From assembly GCA_009617715.1 (NCBI GenBank), contig VTFK01000069.1, forward strand, positions 992,001 through 1,056,000: a stretch of DNA of 64,000 nucleotides, given 5' to 3'. This stretch comes from Plectrocnemia conspersa (lineage: Eukaryota > Arthropoda > Insecta > Trichoptera > Polycentropodidae). The translations under genes and the position numbers were made by a program. Below, piece after piece: positions 47,585 through 58,624 of this stretch (position 1 is the first letter of the stretch; each line of letters begins with the position of its first letter). The notes under the pieces were generated by a model that was not told the origin of the DNA, did no database searches, and was given only the letters and a program-made list of their open reading frames with translations.

Positions 47585-47720
47585 TTGTTGTTAAGGTGGT
47601 TATCATATATTTTTTATTTAAATAAAATTAAGACAATCGTGCCCTAGTAAGTTACTCAAATGCGTCACGATGGTACGAAAAACAAAACATGGTATCAGGG
47701 TATCCCAAAACTTTCCTTCG
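47585..47720 (+). repeat. copy 3 of a dispersed repeat (CAAATGCGTCA type)
   Basis: TTATTTAAATAAAATTAAGACAATCGTGCCC followed by CTCAAATGCGTCACGATGGTAC parallels 30255-30345 in sequence and order. Family unrecognised. Confidence 0.4.
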
Positions 47721-47990
47721 TAAATTTAAAAATTTGTTTATTTTATAAGGTTGATAATATTAAATATATAAATAAGTTTTTATTGACTTTGATGATTTTT
47801 GGTCCTTAAATTAATTTTTTTTTTAAATAAAATATTCGGGTAGTTAAGTAAATGATGAAATGCATTCTTACGAAGAGATTTAAGGCCCGGACGCGTAACC
47901 GAGACTTTAAAAATATTACAATAAATAGACTGGAAGCATTTGAAACGTCAAGGACTATTTTAAATTTATTATTGAATAATTAAATAAAAA
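47721..47990. other. AT-rich stretch, nothing recognised
   Basis: AT-dominated apart from GGCCCGGACGCGTAACCGAG near 47884. Confidence 0.4.
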
Positions 47991-48420
47991 AAGTATAAAT
48001 TATCCCATTTTCCTCGCAGACATCGATAGTCCATAAATTAATTGGTCATTGAAGACCGATTCGGTCCAATTGCGCCCCCATAAATCAGGCGCCCGTTCAA
48101 GCGCCGGTCAAAATAAATCACACCGGAACCGGCACCCGAGTGGCGCAGTTTAAGTGCCATCGGCCGCGAAGGTGTTAATGTAAGTATGAATACCCAGTCT
48201 GAGGCCGTTATCGTTCCGGCCGATTCGGGAGATATCCGAACGGATATCCGCCGCATTATCCCCGCCGTTCAAAAGCTCGAATCGACAATTTAAATTTGAA
48301 TGCCGGACCTGTATTGTATGAGCATGAGCTCTTTGGGCTGCTGGGGTCTCGGCTTGAATTTTTAGCGCTGGTAAAGCTGGACGTCGTTAATGGGTTATCT
48401 CGCAAAATTTGCGAATAATA
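47991..48420. other. GC-rich island sharing words with other islands
   Basis: A CpG-rich block. CCATAAATTAATTG (48031-48044) equals 22187-22200. TTATCGTTCCGGC (about 48209-48221) nearly equals 3414-3426. CTTGAATTTTTAGCGCT (48353-48369) equals 12414-12429 apart from one T. CGGATATCCG (48241-48250) is a palindrome. The 72-codon minus frame has no known domain. Strong candidate for a regulatory element with a shared code. Confidence 0.5.
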
Positions 48421-49130
48421 TCACAAATGGGTGGTTATGTATTTAACCATTTCCATTTATTTATAATAAAATAAATATTTATATGTTATATAAACGTATA
48501 TTAGAAGATTAAGAATACATTAAAAATTAAATTTTACAAAGTAAAATGAAAAAATAATAAAATTATCAAGCTTAAGACTACTTTTAAATATTACTTCAAC
48601 TGTGGACATGGAGCTAGTAAAATATATTTATGCCTCTAACGCAAGAATTTTATATTTGTATTTAAATTAAATTTGACCTTGTCGTAGTCACCAATTATGG
48701 AGATTAATAGGTTACTATGGTCTCGCGTAATATTTTATGGTATGAACCAACTATAAATATTTGTTTATTTTAAATTAATTGCTTTTATCGCCTTATTTAT
48801 TTAAGTGACTTAATGTTACTCAATACCGAGCAAGTGTATTTTATTATACCTCTAATTAGCTAATTATATATGTAATCGGTTTTAGGGTCACAATGGCAGC
48901 AAGCCTTTTGCACATTAGTTTCGCAATAAACCGCCTTAAAGATGGAAGTCACACAAGAAAGAAATTCACCCTTTATTTTAAACAGTATTTTTGTTCGCTC
49001 TTATTTTGGTGTTAAAAAGTTTGCTTTTGTTTTCCCTTAATTTATTTTAATTTTTAATTTAATGAAATAATTATTATAAAAATCTAAATATTTGTGAGAT
49101 TTCATTGCAATTTGCTTAAAAACGTAAAAA
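48421..49130. other. AT-rich stretch, nothing recognised
   Basis: AT-dominated. A short GC-mixed patch near 48888-48960 shows no frame. Confidence 0.45.
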
Positions 49131-49134
49131 TAGC

Positions 49135-49510
49135 AATGACGGCTGTGTCGTCATCGTGAAATTTATTTGTTTTAAAAATATTAATGTCAAAAATATACAG
49201 AATAAAGAGGAACGGTCAAAGCAAAACACCCTGCGGGACTCCAGTTGGAAATTCACGCGGTATCGAGAGCTCAATATCAAGCATAACGACATAGTTTTGA
49301 CCTTTAATGTAATGCATATTTTACGTATATAATAATAGGAGGCTTTTTAATTAAATAATTTAGAGGTTCGTGACAAACGGTGGCAAATGCTTCTTCTATG
49401 TCTGTAAATATTAGTCCTATACTTTTTATTATTAAAAAAATAGTGAAAGGGTGTTTATTCAGCCTGTTATGTTAGTAGATCATTTATTGTATTTCGTGAA
49501 AAATAAATGA
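49135..49510 (-). mobile_element. decayed jockey-like LINE, reverse transcriptase core
   Basis: Read on the minus strand from 49510 down, in order: GLIFTDIEEAFATVCHEPLNYLI (about 49416-49350; the FLDIEKAFD-VWH-GL box, with the key Asp replaced by Ala); ELSIPREFPTGVPQG, then a stop and PFLFILYI (about 49275-49205; the I-AGVPQGS-L-P-L--LYI box); and DDDTAVIA (about 49160-49135; the FADDTA catalytic box). One frameshift and scattered stops. The three boxes at normal spacing make the call secure. Confidence 0.8.
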
Positions 49511-50100
49511 TTTTTAATTTTACTACTAATTTTTAAATATTTCATCTTAATGATAATAAGTTAATAAGTACTAACTTGGCAGAAAACTATCATATTTTTT
49601 GGGTTTCTTAATTGAATGAATTTTGTCTGGTTAGTAGATAGTAAAAAAATACCCAAATGATGAGCTCGAATTAAATGTGTTGTTAGTTAGCCAATAAAAT
49701 AAAAGTTTGATAACATTTAATTAAAATGTTATTAAATCTTTTAGGTCAAGTATATTTTTGTTCTTTATTTTTTTAAGTACTTAAAAATTTACAGTAGGTT
49801 ACCTACGTTTCTTTATTAGTTACTTAACTCTAAATTGCTATTTTTTTGTTTGCGATTTGGCAAAAATTTGTTAAAACACATAAATTGTCAAAAAAGTACT
49901 GACTTGCTTCTCACACTTTTCTTTATTGGTTTTTACAATAATGAAATGTAAGTTTTTAACAATATTGTTATTTTGGATGAAGAATTATTAGCTGGTTACG
50001 CATCACGTGTCTTTTTTAGAATAATTTTAAATTTAGAATTTTTTATTTTTATGGCATTATTCATTTAAATACGCACAATATAAGACAGGTGGTTCCCTTT
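49511..50100. other. AT-rich stretch, nothing recognised
   Basis: AT-dominated. It may include further upstream parts of the minus-strand LINE that cannot be read. Confidence 0.4.
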
Positions 50101-50380
50101 TAAATATGACTACAAGTTTATTAATCAATCTGACGGTATACAAGCGCACGTGACGATCGGAAATTATGACTAATAAAAGCCACTTGAAACCTAAACAAAG
50201 AAAAGTCGATGAAATCTGAACAGCACGTACTAAAATTAAAAGCGCTTAGCGATATCGTTGCTAAATCTCTATCTGTTAATTATGACTAATACGAGCAAAG
50301 CCATTTTTTAAAGAAAATTAACGGACAACAACATATTCTGTTTCTGCCGCAAATTGTCGCATTGGCCAAAGGGTAAAAAA
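50101..50380. other. GC-mixed block with a direct repeat and open run
   Basis: AATTATGACTAAT occurs twice (about 50162 and 50277), each followed by an AGC-rich stretch containing AAAGCCA. A + frame from about 50218 reads about 50 codons with one stop (QHVLKLKALSDIVAKSL, later HILFLPQIVALAKG), which is unusual here. Could be a coding remnant of unknown origin. CACGTGAC is present near 50148. Confidence 0.25.
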
Positions 50381-52150
50381 AAGGAAGAACAAATAGATAT
50401 TTCCTATGTTTGAATAATTTGATGTCTGCTGAGCAATTTGGAGTTTTGACACTAAAAAATATTTATAAGAAACATTGCTAGAAAATTAAATATTCTAAAA
50501 ATAGTTAGGTGAATTGTCCTTTTATGCTGTTTTAAATATAATTTATTTGAACGCTAACTTTTTTATTTAGCAGATATAAAAATAGACATTTTATATAAAA
50601 GAGCAAAAGATTTTCCAAATTTATTATACTAAAGATAATTATATTATTACTGATTCTTAAGAAAAAAATCTCAAAATAAATTTTAATTTTAATTCTAGGA
50701 ATTAAATTATTCATCCAATAGGCATCAATATTAAATTTTGTTTATAAAATAAAAGTAACAATCTGATATTGTTATTATAATTGTTATTAACTCAGAGATA
50801 CATAAAGTTGTGCTTATAACTTGATAATGAAAATTTAAAAAAATCCCTACTACAACCATATTTTATGAACTTAAAATTATCTTTAAAAACAAATTTATAT
50901 AACTCAAATTACGTTACAACATAAATATAAATTGTATATTTTGAAGTGCAGCAAAAAATACGCCTTATATAATTTAATATCTAAATTATATTTATAAATT
51001 ACTGATAAAATCTTCTTAGTAATAAACTGCATTTTTGTGAACTACCTTAAAAAAACATTGATAACAAATTGAATCTAAAATATGTAATAGTGAAATATTT
51101 TTAATATCCATTAAATGCATTAATACAATTAATTATTAAACTAAACCGAATATTGATTAAATTAATTATAGACACTAATAACTCAATATTATGATATGTT
51201 TGACGGATTACACACACGTTATTTTTTAGTTGGTTCAAAACATCATTGAATTTAGCTTAAATGCAAAATTACATCACACAAAAGCATCCTTCAATTTAGT
51301 ATGTGAAAATGGAACACTAATTAAAATGTCTGTATTACACATGCAGAACTGCATTTAGGTGAAATATTCGGTAGCGCCATTTGCATGGAACTTTTGATAT
51401 CATTCTGCGATAGTGAATTAATTAATCGACTATGCATTCGTAATGAGAAATTATGAATAATTTTAATATACATACATCTGAAAATGATTGCTCTGCTGCA
51501 TTTATGCTCTATTTTAAAATGCGATATTTCAATATTAATTCATAATGAAAACATATAAAATTTACATGATTGCGAATAAAAAATGTATTAATTTTTAAAT
51601 CATTGTGCAAAAGGCTTTGCAACAATCATATATATTTATTCATGCAATCTTATGTTTGTAGCAAAACTAAATTTTTGTATAATAATACAATATTTATTAC
51701 AGTAAGTATGTTTTTTTTATGATATAGAATTATTAGAATTGTCAAAAATATTGAATATATATATATAAAAAGCATAAATTATTTTTTTAAATATTCTATA
51801 ATTCATTACCCTGCGTACATCATCAAAAGTAGATATACCAAAGTAAATGACAAAACAATAATATTTTTGATCGTGGGAAACAAACAGATTTTAAAACAAA
51901 TATAACAGGCATACCTTACATACAAAGAAGGATTTCTATCGTAAAGTTACAAATAACAAACGAAAATTTTTTACGCTATTAAGTCATAAACATCAGCAGG
52001 TCAGTTGTCACTTTTTTATTAATTTAATGCATAATAATGGACAAATTCAATGTCAATTCAGTAAATTAACCAGTTTTTCTATTGTGTCATGATGGTCTAA
52101 AGGTAATTAAAAATTAAATAATAATAAAACAACAATTATAGTGCATACTT
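50381..52150. other. AT-rich desert
   Basis: AT-dominated. A slightly richer patch at 51180-51450 has CpGs but no frame. Confidence 0.55.
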
Positions 52151-52400
52151 TAAATAAATGAGCACCATCCCACATATTTCTTTTCAACTACTCATAGCTA
52201 TCGCTGAAACACATTTGTGCTTGGCAAGTTTATTGAGAATCTTAATAATTCAAGCAAAAGAAGCGTTCTCAAGATCTGCCGTACTGGACGCAACGGTCGA
52301 GAATAAGGGACGCGATTGCGACTCTAAGGCACTTTTAAACTCGTAACCGAAAGTCGCGAAGCATTGGCGGGTTGTCGACATTGCTACTTAAAAACTTTTT
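52151..52400 (+). pseudogene. possible coding remnant related to 26.8 kb
   Basis: A 62-codon ATG frame (52158-52346) with coding-like residues: LLIAIAETHLC, then a GRDCDSKALLNS ending. The 26.8-kb remnant has LMAIAMSES and GRDRDSQRL at comparable spacing. The two places may descend from one mobile-element gene. Similarity is short and judged by eye. Confidence 0.25.
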
Positions 52401-53150
52401 TTAGTGATTAAAGTGCATTTTATCTATATAAAGACTCCTGTCACAATGGTCCCTATTATAAAAAATAATTCTGTAAGAAAAAAATATTTTATAAATTGTA
52501 CGAAACACGATGTCTGACATTAAGACTATTTTTTCTATTAGTTTTTATCTGTCCCTTAACTTATTCTATTACGCTTATATTGAAATTTTAATTTAATAAA
52601 TATATCTCATAGACTTATTATATATCAATAAATGAAATTATTGTGAGAAAATAATGAGCTAGGATTTAGATTCATACAAACGAGCACAAAGTGTGGAATT
52701 ATTAGCGCAGAGTGCGAATTTTATACTTATAATGCAAAAGTAGGCTCTACCTTTATAATAAACACACTTATAATCCAGAACCTAAATTAATTTAATACTA
52801 AGAAAAATGAACTATACATTTATCATAATAAATAATATACGCAACTATTTATTGAAAATAATAGTGTTAAACAAAAAATGGTCAGCCCCGGAAATCGCCG
52901 CTGAGCAGGTAGGTAACCTGCATTATATAAATCGTACATTTTATAATCTAAATATTGTTATAATCTGCATTGATCAAATGGTAGTTTTGAAAGAGACGTT
53001 GGACTTTAATTAAATTTCTCAATCAACATACTTAGCTGGGAATTAAATACAAAAATAAGGGAGTTAAAATCGAATTAAAAAAAAATCCTCATTAGATTAC
53101 ATTTAATTTCGAAATCCTTTCTCACAGTTCTCCTACTAGTTAAAACTAAA
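52401..53150. other. AT-rich stretch, nothing recognised
   Basis: AT-dominated. The 68-codon frame at 52807-53013 is treated as chance. Confidence 0.45.
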
Positions 53151-53159
53151 AGAATCTTA

Positions 53160-53520
53160 ACTATTCCCAATCACGCCCTTAGTCTTCCACTTCTCAGTAA
53201 GGTATGCAATAATGCACTATTAGAGCCTGCAAGCATTTATGGGGATACGGGGGTGAGCGAAATAGGTAGCCACCTTTGGCAATTGGTCCACGGGGCTGCA
53301 TTCCACAGGATTCTGCACATCTCCGCGCGACAATAGAGTTGCGAACGACCCACTACGTAGTTCACAACTACGACCTCTGGGAAGTAGTTCCTTGAAAACC
53401 TTCCTGTGCCCCCTTCCACACATTCCGGATGTATTGAGCATACTTCAATACCAGCCGACTTGCATTGTCTCATTTGCCTACACTATATAAAGCTAGGGTG
53501 TCTAGGGACGAGGTCTTGAC
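53160..53520. other. GC-richer block of unknown type with a hairpin
   Basis: A CpG-containing block. CGTAGTT-CAC-AACTACG is a perfect 7-bp hairpin (53356-53372). Two overlapping minus frames (53220-53441 and 53237-53473) are open across it. Neither shows a known domain, though the composition suggests mobile-element leader sequence. Family unknown. Confidence 0.3.
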
Positions 53521-53830
53521 GGAGGGTATAAGATTACATCTCGATTTTGTGCTCTATCCTATATTATGTATGTGTGTGTAAAGGGCGCAAATGGTGGTAG
53601 AGCATTGCGGTACACTCGAGCTTTCCGACTTATCCCACTGTGTATGTACATATTATTATTTATTTAGAAGCGCATAAATATCAAGACCCTTTTGGTTAAT
53701 CCGGATAATGGGATAGATATATACGCAGACGTGCGTGACTTTGAGCCGTTTCTGCGTGCATCTGTTCCGACTTCTAAATCATAATCATACGAGGGTCTTA
53801 AAAGCAAAAACGCCCAAGTCTAAAACCAAT
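53521..53830. other. GC-mixed patch
   Basis: Contains GT runs near 53570, TTAATCCGGATAA (about 53696-53708; a K50-homeodomain-like TAATCC word) and GCAGACGTGCGTGAC. No frame. Possibly regulatory. Confidence 0.25.
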
Positions 53831-54130
53831 AAAATATATTTATAATGGCAAAATATATTGTTGCATTTGAAGTTGCAAAAGCTATATTTTTCATAAAATT
53901 ATAATATATTTTATTTATATGACGTAAATTGTTGAATCTTGAATATTACATTACTATATTTAGCAATGCTTTTTTATTGGTCTGATGTATATTTAATCTT
54001 AATGTGATGTTACTTATATTTTTTTTTCAATCGATAACATATAAACTACGAGTAAGAGTAACATTTAAAATCACTAGAACTATCCATTGTTTTATCACAA
54101 AAAAAAGTCTCTCTAAAAGTGTCAAGCAGC
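53831..54130. other. AT-rich stretch, nothing recognised
   Basis: AT-dominated. Confidence 0.45.
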
Positions 54131-54680
54131 GTTAAATGATAATCAGACCTTTACGACAGATTAAGACCTTCATAATGGATGATCCTCCGTTGACCGACCC
54201 CCCAACCTTGTGTAGAAACGTAACGGGGATTTTCCCAAAGACCAAAAAACCTTCTAATGGACGATTTGTCAAAAAGATTCCCGACTCCCCAATGCCAAAA
54301 TTAGACACTATCAATAACGGACGTCAATCAACGGATCTTATCCTAGCCCCCCATGAACAAAAGGATTTCTGCCCCGTAAACAAGTAATCAAATTACTTTA
54401 GGTGAGTGAGAGTTTCGTCGGACTAGGAGGGTGGTGGAATCACCCCCCAGCACTAGCCACCCTTGAGCCGTGATTTTGATTTCATGCCTTGTTAAAGCTC
54501 TTAGTCTATTATCAAATTTGAGCAGATTTCCACGAAACGAGATAAAAACGTACACACGAGCGCCAACATCAACCCCCTACCGAGGGATAGAGGATGTATT
54601 TTTATTATTTTGTTTTGTAGCTCATTTTTTAGCCCCATATTGTTTCGTCGACGCGATTTCCTATGTACTTTTAACGAGCA
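54131..54680 (+). other. block with an 83-codon frame and a kappaB-like site
   Basis: A frame from about 54136 to 54387 uses balanced codons and is rich in Pro, Asp and Lys (DDPPLTDPPTLC, KKIPDSPMP), unlike chance AT-rich frames. A minus frame overlaps it (54132-54314). GGGGATTTTCCC (54225-54236) inside it matches the kappaB consensus GGGATTTTCC. GGTGGTGGAATCACCCCCC (about 54429-54449) can pair as a small hairpin. It may be the start of a mobile-element ORF1 or a regulatory island; unresolved. Confidence 0.3.
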
Positions 54681-55280
54681 GGATATTTTTCTTTAATTAT
54701 TTTTTTTAAGCCGCTACATCCCAAATTTCGAATAACATCCGTGCTCTTTTCAATAGAGAAAAAACGTGTACTTTTTATTTTAACTTTTTTGTGAAAACCG
54801 GTCATTAACCCATATTTGTTTACTGTGATATAAAAATATAACATATCAAACTGTAAAAAGTGAAGATTATATACAAAAAAGTGATATTTCACCACCACAC
54901 TGATTGACAAAAATAAAACTATAAATAAGTTTTAAAACTGAATTTAATAATCATTTACACAATTAAAAAGTAATAATTAGTATATTTAATTTTTTTATTT
55001 TTACACAAAGGTAAAACTAATTTACTTATATATATTTAACAAAAATTGTTTTATTTTTATTTATGGATTATGCTGATTTGTTAGGGTTTTAAAGTCAATG
55101 TTTACAACAATATTTTTTGTTTAATAAAATATGTTTTAGCTTAAAATTCTTATCATCGGTAAATCTAATTTACAATAAACTAATTTTTATTAAATTTATA
55201 AGATATTTTTTTTGTGATTTTTTAATAATCTTTTGAAGTTGAATAAAGGGCAAAAATACAAATACTCCTGAGATAAATTA
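54681..55280. other. AT-rich stretch, nothing recognised
   Basis: AT-dominated, with a 79-codon minus frame of no known family. Confidence 0.45.
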
Positions 55281-55690
55281 TATTCACCCCAATCGTTAGC
55301 TTTCATACACGATATAGCAGATCGCTCAGTGATAAAACCGCAATCGTTTATTGAAAATTAAAAATTTACCAACCCTCGGCCAATATCGGCATATCTGAGT
55401 AGATTATCTACATAATAATACGAATAGGAACTGAAACAAAAAAACATTTGGGAAATCGAGTTGTCCATAAATTACGTATAACCATCGGCTTTCATAAGGC
55501 CGAACGAAGAACGAAAGGGCCATAATCGTTACCCATATTCATCGTTTTCGTTACGGACGCTTTCGTTACATTTGGGGGCATCTGTATTCATTGAACGGTA
55601 ACGTTATCCGATTCAATTCCATTCGCACCTTCGACTTTGTTTCACGGCATCGCATAACGTTTTATTGTTATATAGATGTATCCAGAGTGA
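55281..55690. other. GC-richer island with a CGTTAC cluster
   Basis: CpG-retaining block in which CGTTAC occurs at 55527-55532, 55549-55554 and 55564-55569. Its complement GTAACG is at 55598-55603. CCATAAATTACG is near 55466. Four copies within 80 bp suggest a homotypic binding-site cluster. The 108-codon frame (55591-55917) begins at a non-ATG codon at the island edge and has no known domain. Confidence 0.45.
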
Positions 55691-56480
55691 AAAATATACA
55701 CACACAAATATATATGTATATGCAGAATGAAAAACACACATGTTTAAATAGTGTAGAAAAAAGGTCGTTAAAGCTCCTCGTTAGTTGCATTGCAATTATG
55801 CAGGGGTGGAAATGTGACGTGAGCGATGTAATTTTCGTTATAAGCGGGCGAATGTTTGAGAAAGAAATATCATATATACGATTTCAAATGAACATTTTTA
55901 ATGATTGTTATTCATAAAAGTATTGTTATTTATAGATACCAACCAAAAAATTATAAGAAATAAAAAAAATAAGCAAAATTTTTGTAATCAAAATAATATA
56001 ATTTAATGCACATAAAATTAAAAGAAAATCACTTTAAAATATTTATTTGCGTATTTATTATTATCTTATAATTTTAAATACACAAGAAATATGTCTGAAT
56101 ATGTTAAAAAAATGTATATGAGCTGTTGATTTTGAAAGTGGGGCAAGTCGATTTTGTTACAAAAAGTGGTAGAGCTAATTTTCATTACAAACTATTCTAT
56201 TTTTTCTGGTTTTAATTAATTCACAATCATATTTATAAAAGTATTTTTTTTACTACTCATTTATTTTGGTCAATTATATTAATTGTTTGTTGATTTTGAA
56301 AATGAGGCGATTCCGCTCAAAATAAAATAATTTGAATAAAAATTGAAAAGCTTAGTTAGTTTCCATAGTTACGAGAAAAGAAAATTTTAAAAATTTAGAA
56401 GTCTTACAGACCAATGGTTTTACACAGAAGTGTGCTAAGAGAATAATGCGACCGAAAAATTACAGGGGAAAGCAAAGGAC
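55691..56480. other. AT-rich stretch, nothing recognised
   Basis: AT-dominated. TTGTTGATTTTGAAA-TG-GGCGA words occur twice (about 56125 and 56290), a weak local repeat. The last 100 bp may be unreadable 5' coding of the transposase-like remnant. Confidence 0.35.
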
Positions 56481-56499
56481 TTGCAGTCTTAAATATTAT

Positions 56500-57033
56500 T
56501 TAAATAGCCTAAATTTTAGTGTCCAAAAGATTTTTTTAAACACACTTAATATATCTAATGGAAGAGTGGACTATATTTCCAATGCAACAAAATTTTGGAG
56601 AAGATTTTCGTAGTAGAATAGAAGGTTCATCCAGGAAAACCAATGAGGAAGAAGTAAAACGCGTGAAGAAACACATTGAAAGTTTTCCTCAATCAGAAAA
56701 CCGTTATACAAGATCTCAAAAGATCTCAAAATCTCCAAATAAAGGGTATTTAAACTTTAAATTAAATTTAATAAAAATGCACAATGTAAGGAAAATAACA
56801 CAAGTTATGTTAGGAAGAAAATTGATGGGAATATATTTAGCAAAAAATTTAATCCGCGTAAAGACATGTTCCAAAAGTGCAATTCCCTCAATATGCAAAT
56901 TAAAACGTCACTAAATATTGAAGAAAAAATAAATCGGATGAAACAACATGGATTTCATTTAAAAGATGATGAACTAGCTAGAAAAGTTTTAATAAAATAT
57001 AAAGCGTTAGCCCCAAAAAACTCAGGAAACTGA
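56500..57033 (+). pseudogene. frameshifted transposase-like gene remnant
   Basis: Three frames carry consecutive pieces of one protein: VQKIFLNTLNISNGRV (56521-56568); KRVKKHIESFPQSENRYTR (about 56651-56714), followed by a KMHN word; and KKFNPRKDMFQKC plus a helical charged tail (about 56837-57030). The series V-K-FF-TL-IS--RV, HI-SFP--ESHY-R and F-PRKD-C-C, as I remember it, occurs in multicopy, transposase-like proteins scattered through insect genomes. I cannot give the family a firm name. At least two frameshifts make it inactive. Its right flank is a minus-strand LINE. Confidence 0.5.
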
Positions 57034-57109
57034 GGAACCCGCGGTATCGAGTGTTAATTATTTAGTAAAGCAAAATAGCTTTAACTTTTTAAGTATGAGC
57101 GTTTTAAGC

Positions 57110-57600
57110 TCTCATAAGATAGTCAGGGGGTTTTTATGTATATTTTATGAATCAAACCGTTATGTCATACTGTGTCAAAACCTTTTTCTATACCGAACAC
57201 CTAAAAGCTAGTACTCTATTATAATAATATTAAAATTAGCGCATATATGCTTCGTCAAATTATTAGGTCAATGCAATGTCAAGTGATTTTCGCGAAAGCC
57301 AATCTGTTCGTTAATAATTTTATTTCCTAGAGATTCCTTTGAATAAATAGGATTTTTTTAAATATTTTACTAAATGACGGTAATAAACTGATAATAAACT
57401 GAGCGATAACTAATCTGAATTGTAGGGTTCTTATCAGTTTTTTATCGAATTAATTTTATGGGTTTTCCAAATGGTTGAGAAATAGTTGCGTTAAAGGTGT
57501 TTGTTATGTAATAAACGCAAATTTCAAGATGGTGTTTAGTCAAAGTGTTATCTAATTTGTTAATTCCAGGACTATTTAAATTTTTTACTGACACTGTGAG
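57110..57600 (-). mobile_element. decayed jockey-like LINE, reverse transcriptase N-terminal half
   Basis: On the minus strand, from 57600 down: SPGINKLDNTLTKHH (the SPG-D-I---LLK start of the RT), TFNATISQPFGKPIKLI (the W-TAKIIPI box with Trp lost), DKNPTIQISYRSV (the GK-P---SYRPISLL box), NEQIGFRENHLTLHQ-like (the QFGFR--HST-HQ box) and EKGFDTV-stop-HNGLIHKI (about 57155-57110; the FDTVWHDGL--KL box). Stops replace Trp twice. Motif order is intact over about 490 bp; the catalytic FADD region is missing to the left. Confidence 0.75.
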
Positions 57601-58240
57601 CCTTTTTTGCTAATTGAATCCTCGTCTATCACATATACTTTTTTTATATCGATATATTCATTTTTTTTTTAGTTTTCAGTGAGTCCGTACGATATAGAAA
57701 AAGCGTTGGCTAGCATCTCTGCTTAACTCTATATGTGTTATATTTAAAGTTTTCACTAATATATATGTGTTTATTTTTTAGTGAAATTAGTATTTTTTTT
57801 TAGAAGTAATCTGCTGTTTTTTTAAGTTTACTCTACTACGTTTTGTTTCTAATGATCTGAATTGATTAAAAAATATTACTGTACAATTTTTAATATAATA
57901 ATTTGCTCAATATTGTTTACTCGTTTTTTTATTGAAATAATTTTAATAATCCCTTGAGTAATATATTTTTACGCGTGGGTCTAAACCTTGATTTTTTACC
58001 AATAGGAAAGCGCAAAAAATAATTATCATTTCTCAGAAGTGATACTTGTTTTAGCGCCCTCCTATTGACCAAAATTCGGTTTAAATATAATTTGACCTAT
58101 ACTTTTATATCGAATGTCCTTAGTAATATCGGTAAGAATAGCTATCGTGTTTTTAAAACATAGTATAATATCAAGGCAGACAAATTATGGAGCAATATGC
58201 GAGATGCAACGTCTGTACTTCTTCATGGAATGAAAGTTCT
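57601..58240. other. AT-rich stretch, nothing recognised
   Basis: AT-dominated. It may hold 5' parts of the minus-strand LINE. Confidence 0.4.
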
Positions 58241-58249
58241 AAAACCATA

Positions 58250-58624
58250 ACTAGCTTAGAACTTTTATTGGGTTTGATTTGAATGGGAACAGCTTATGGA
58301 CGTTTCGCAACTGTTAAATCAAATTTCATAGACATTTTAGAGCAACTTATAATTTCACTAGCGCCTATCAGTTAAATTATATTTTTAGTTATTAAAATAT
58401 ATATCTACTGGTGAAAATATACTTGCACTTTACAAGTGACAATACATATTCACTGTAACATCTTATGTAAATAAATAATAAGAGGTACGCAAATGTATTT
58501 ATTAATACGTATGGAAAGTTGAAATTATAGAACTTTACCAACACATGCTAGATAAATTATATTTTTACTGTTAAAAATATATATTTACCGGTGAAAATGT
58601 ATATACAGATATACATTTTCACCG
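58250..58624 (+). repeat. two copies of a dispersed repeat, ending in a hairpin
   Basis: The first copy, about 58260-58460, carries TTTCATAGACATTTTAGAG, CACTAGCGCC and GTTAAATTATATTTTTAG...CTACTGGTGAAAAT. The second, about 58550-58624, repeats the AAATTATATTTTTACTG...TTACCGGTGAAAATGTAT part. It ends with CGGTGAAAATGTATAT (58589-58604) facing its exact inverse (58609-58624) across a 4-nt loop. An inverted relative is at 38740-38990. Confidence 0.55.
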
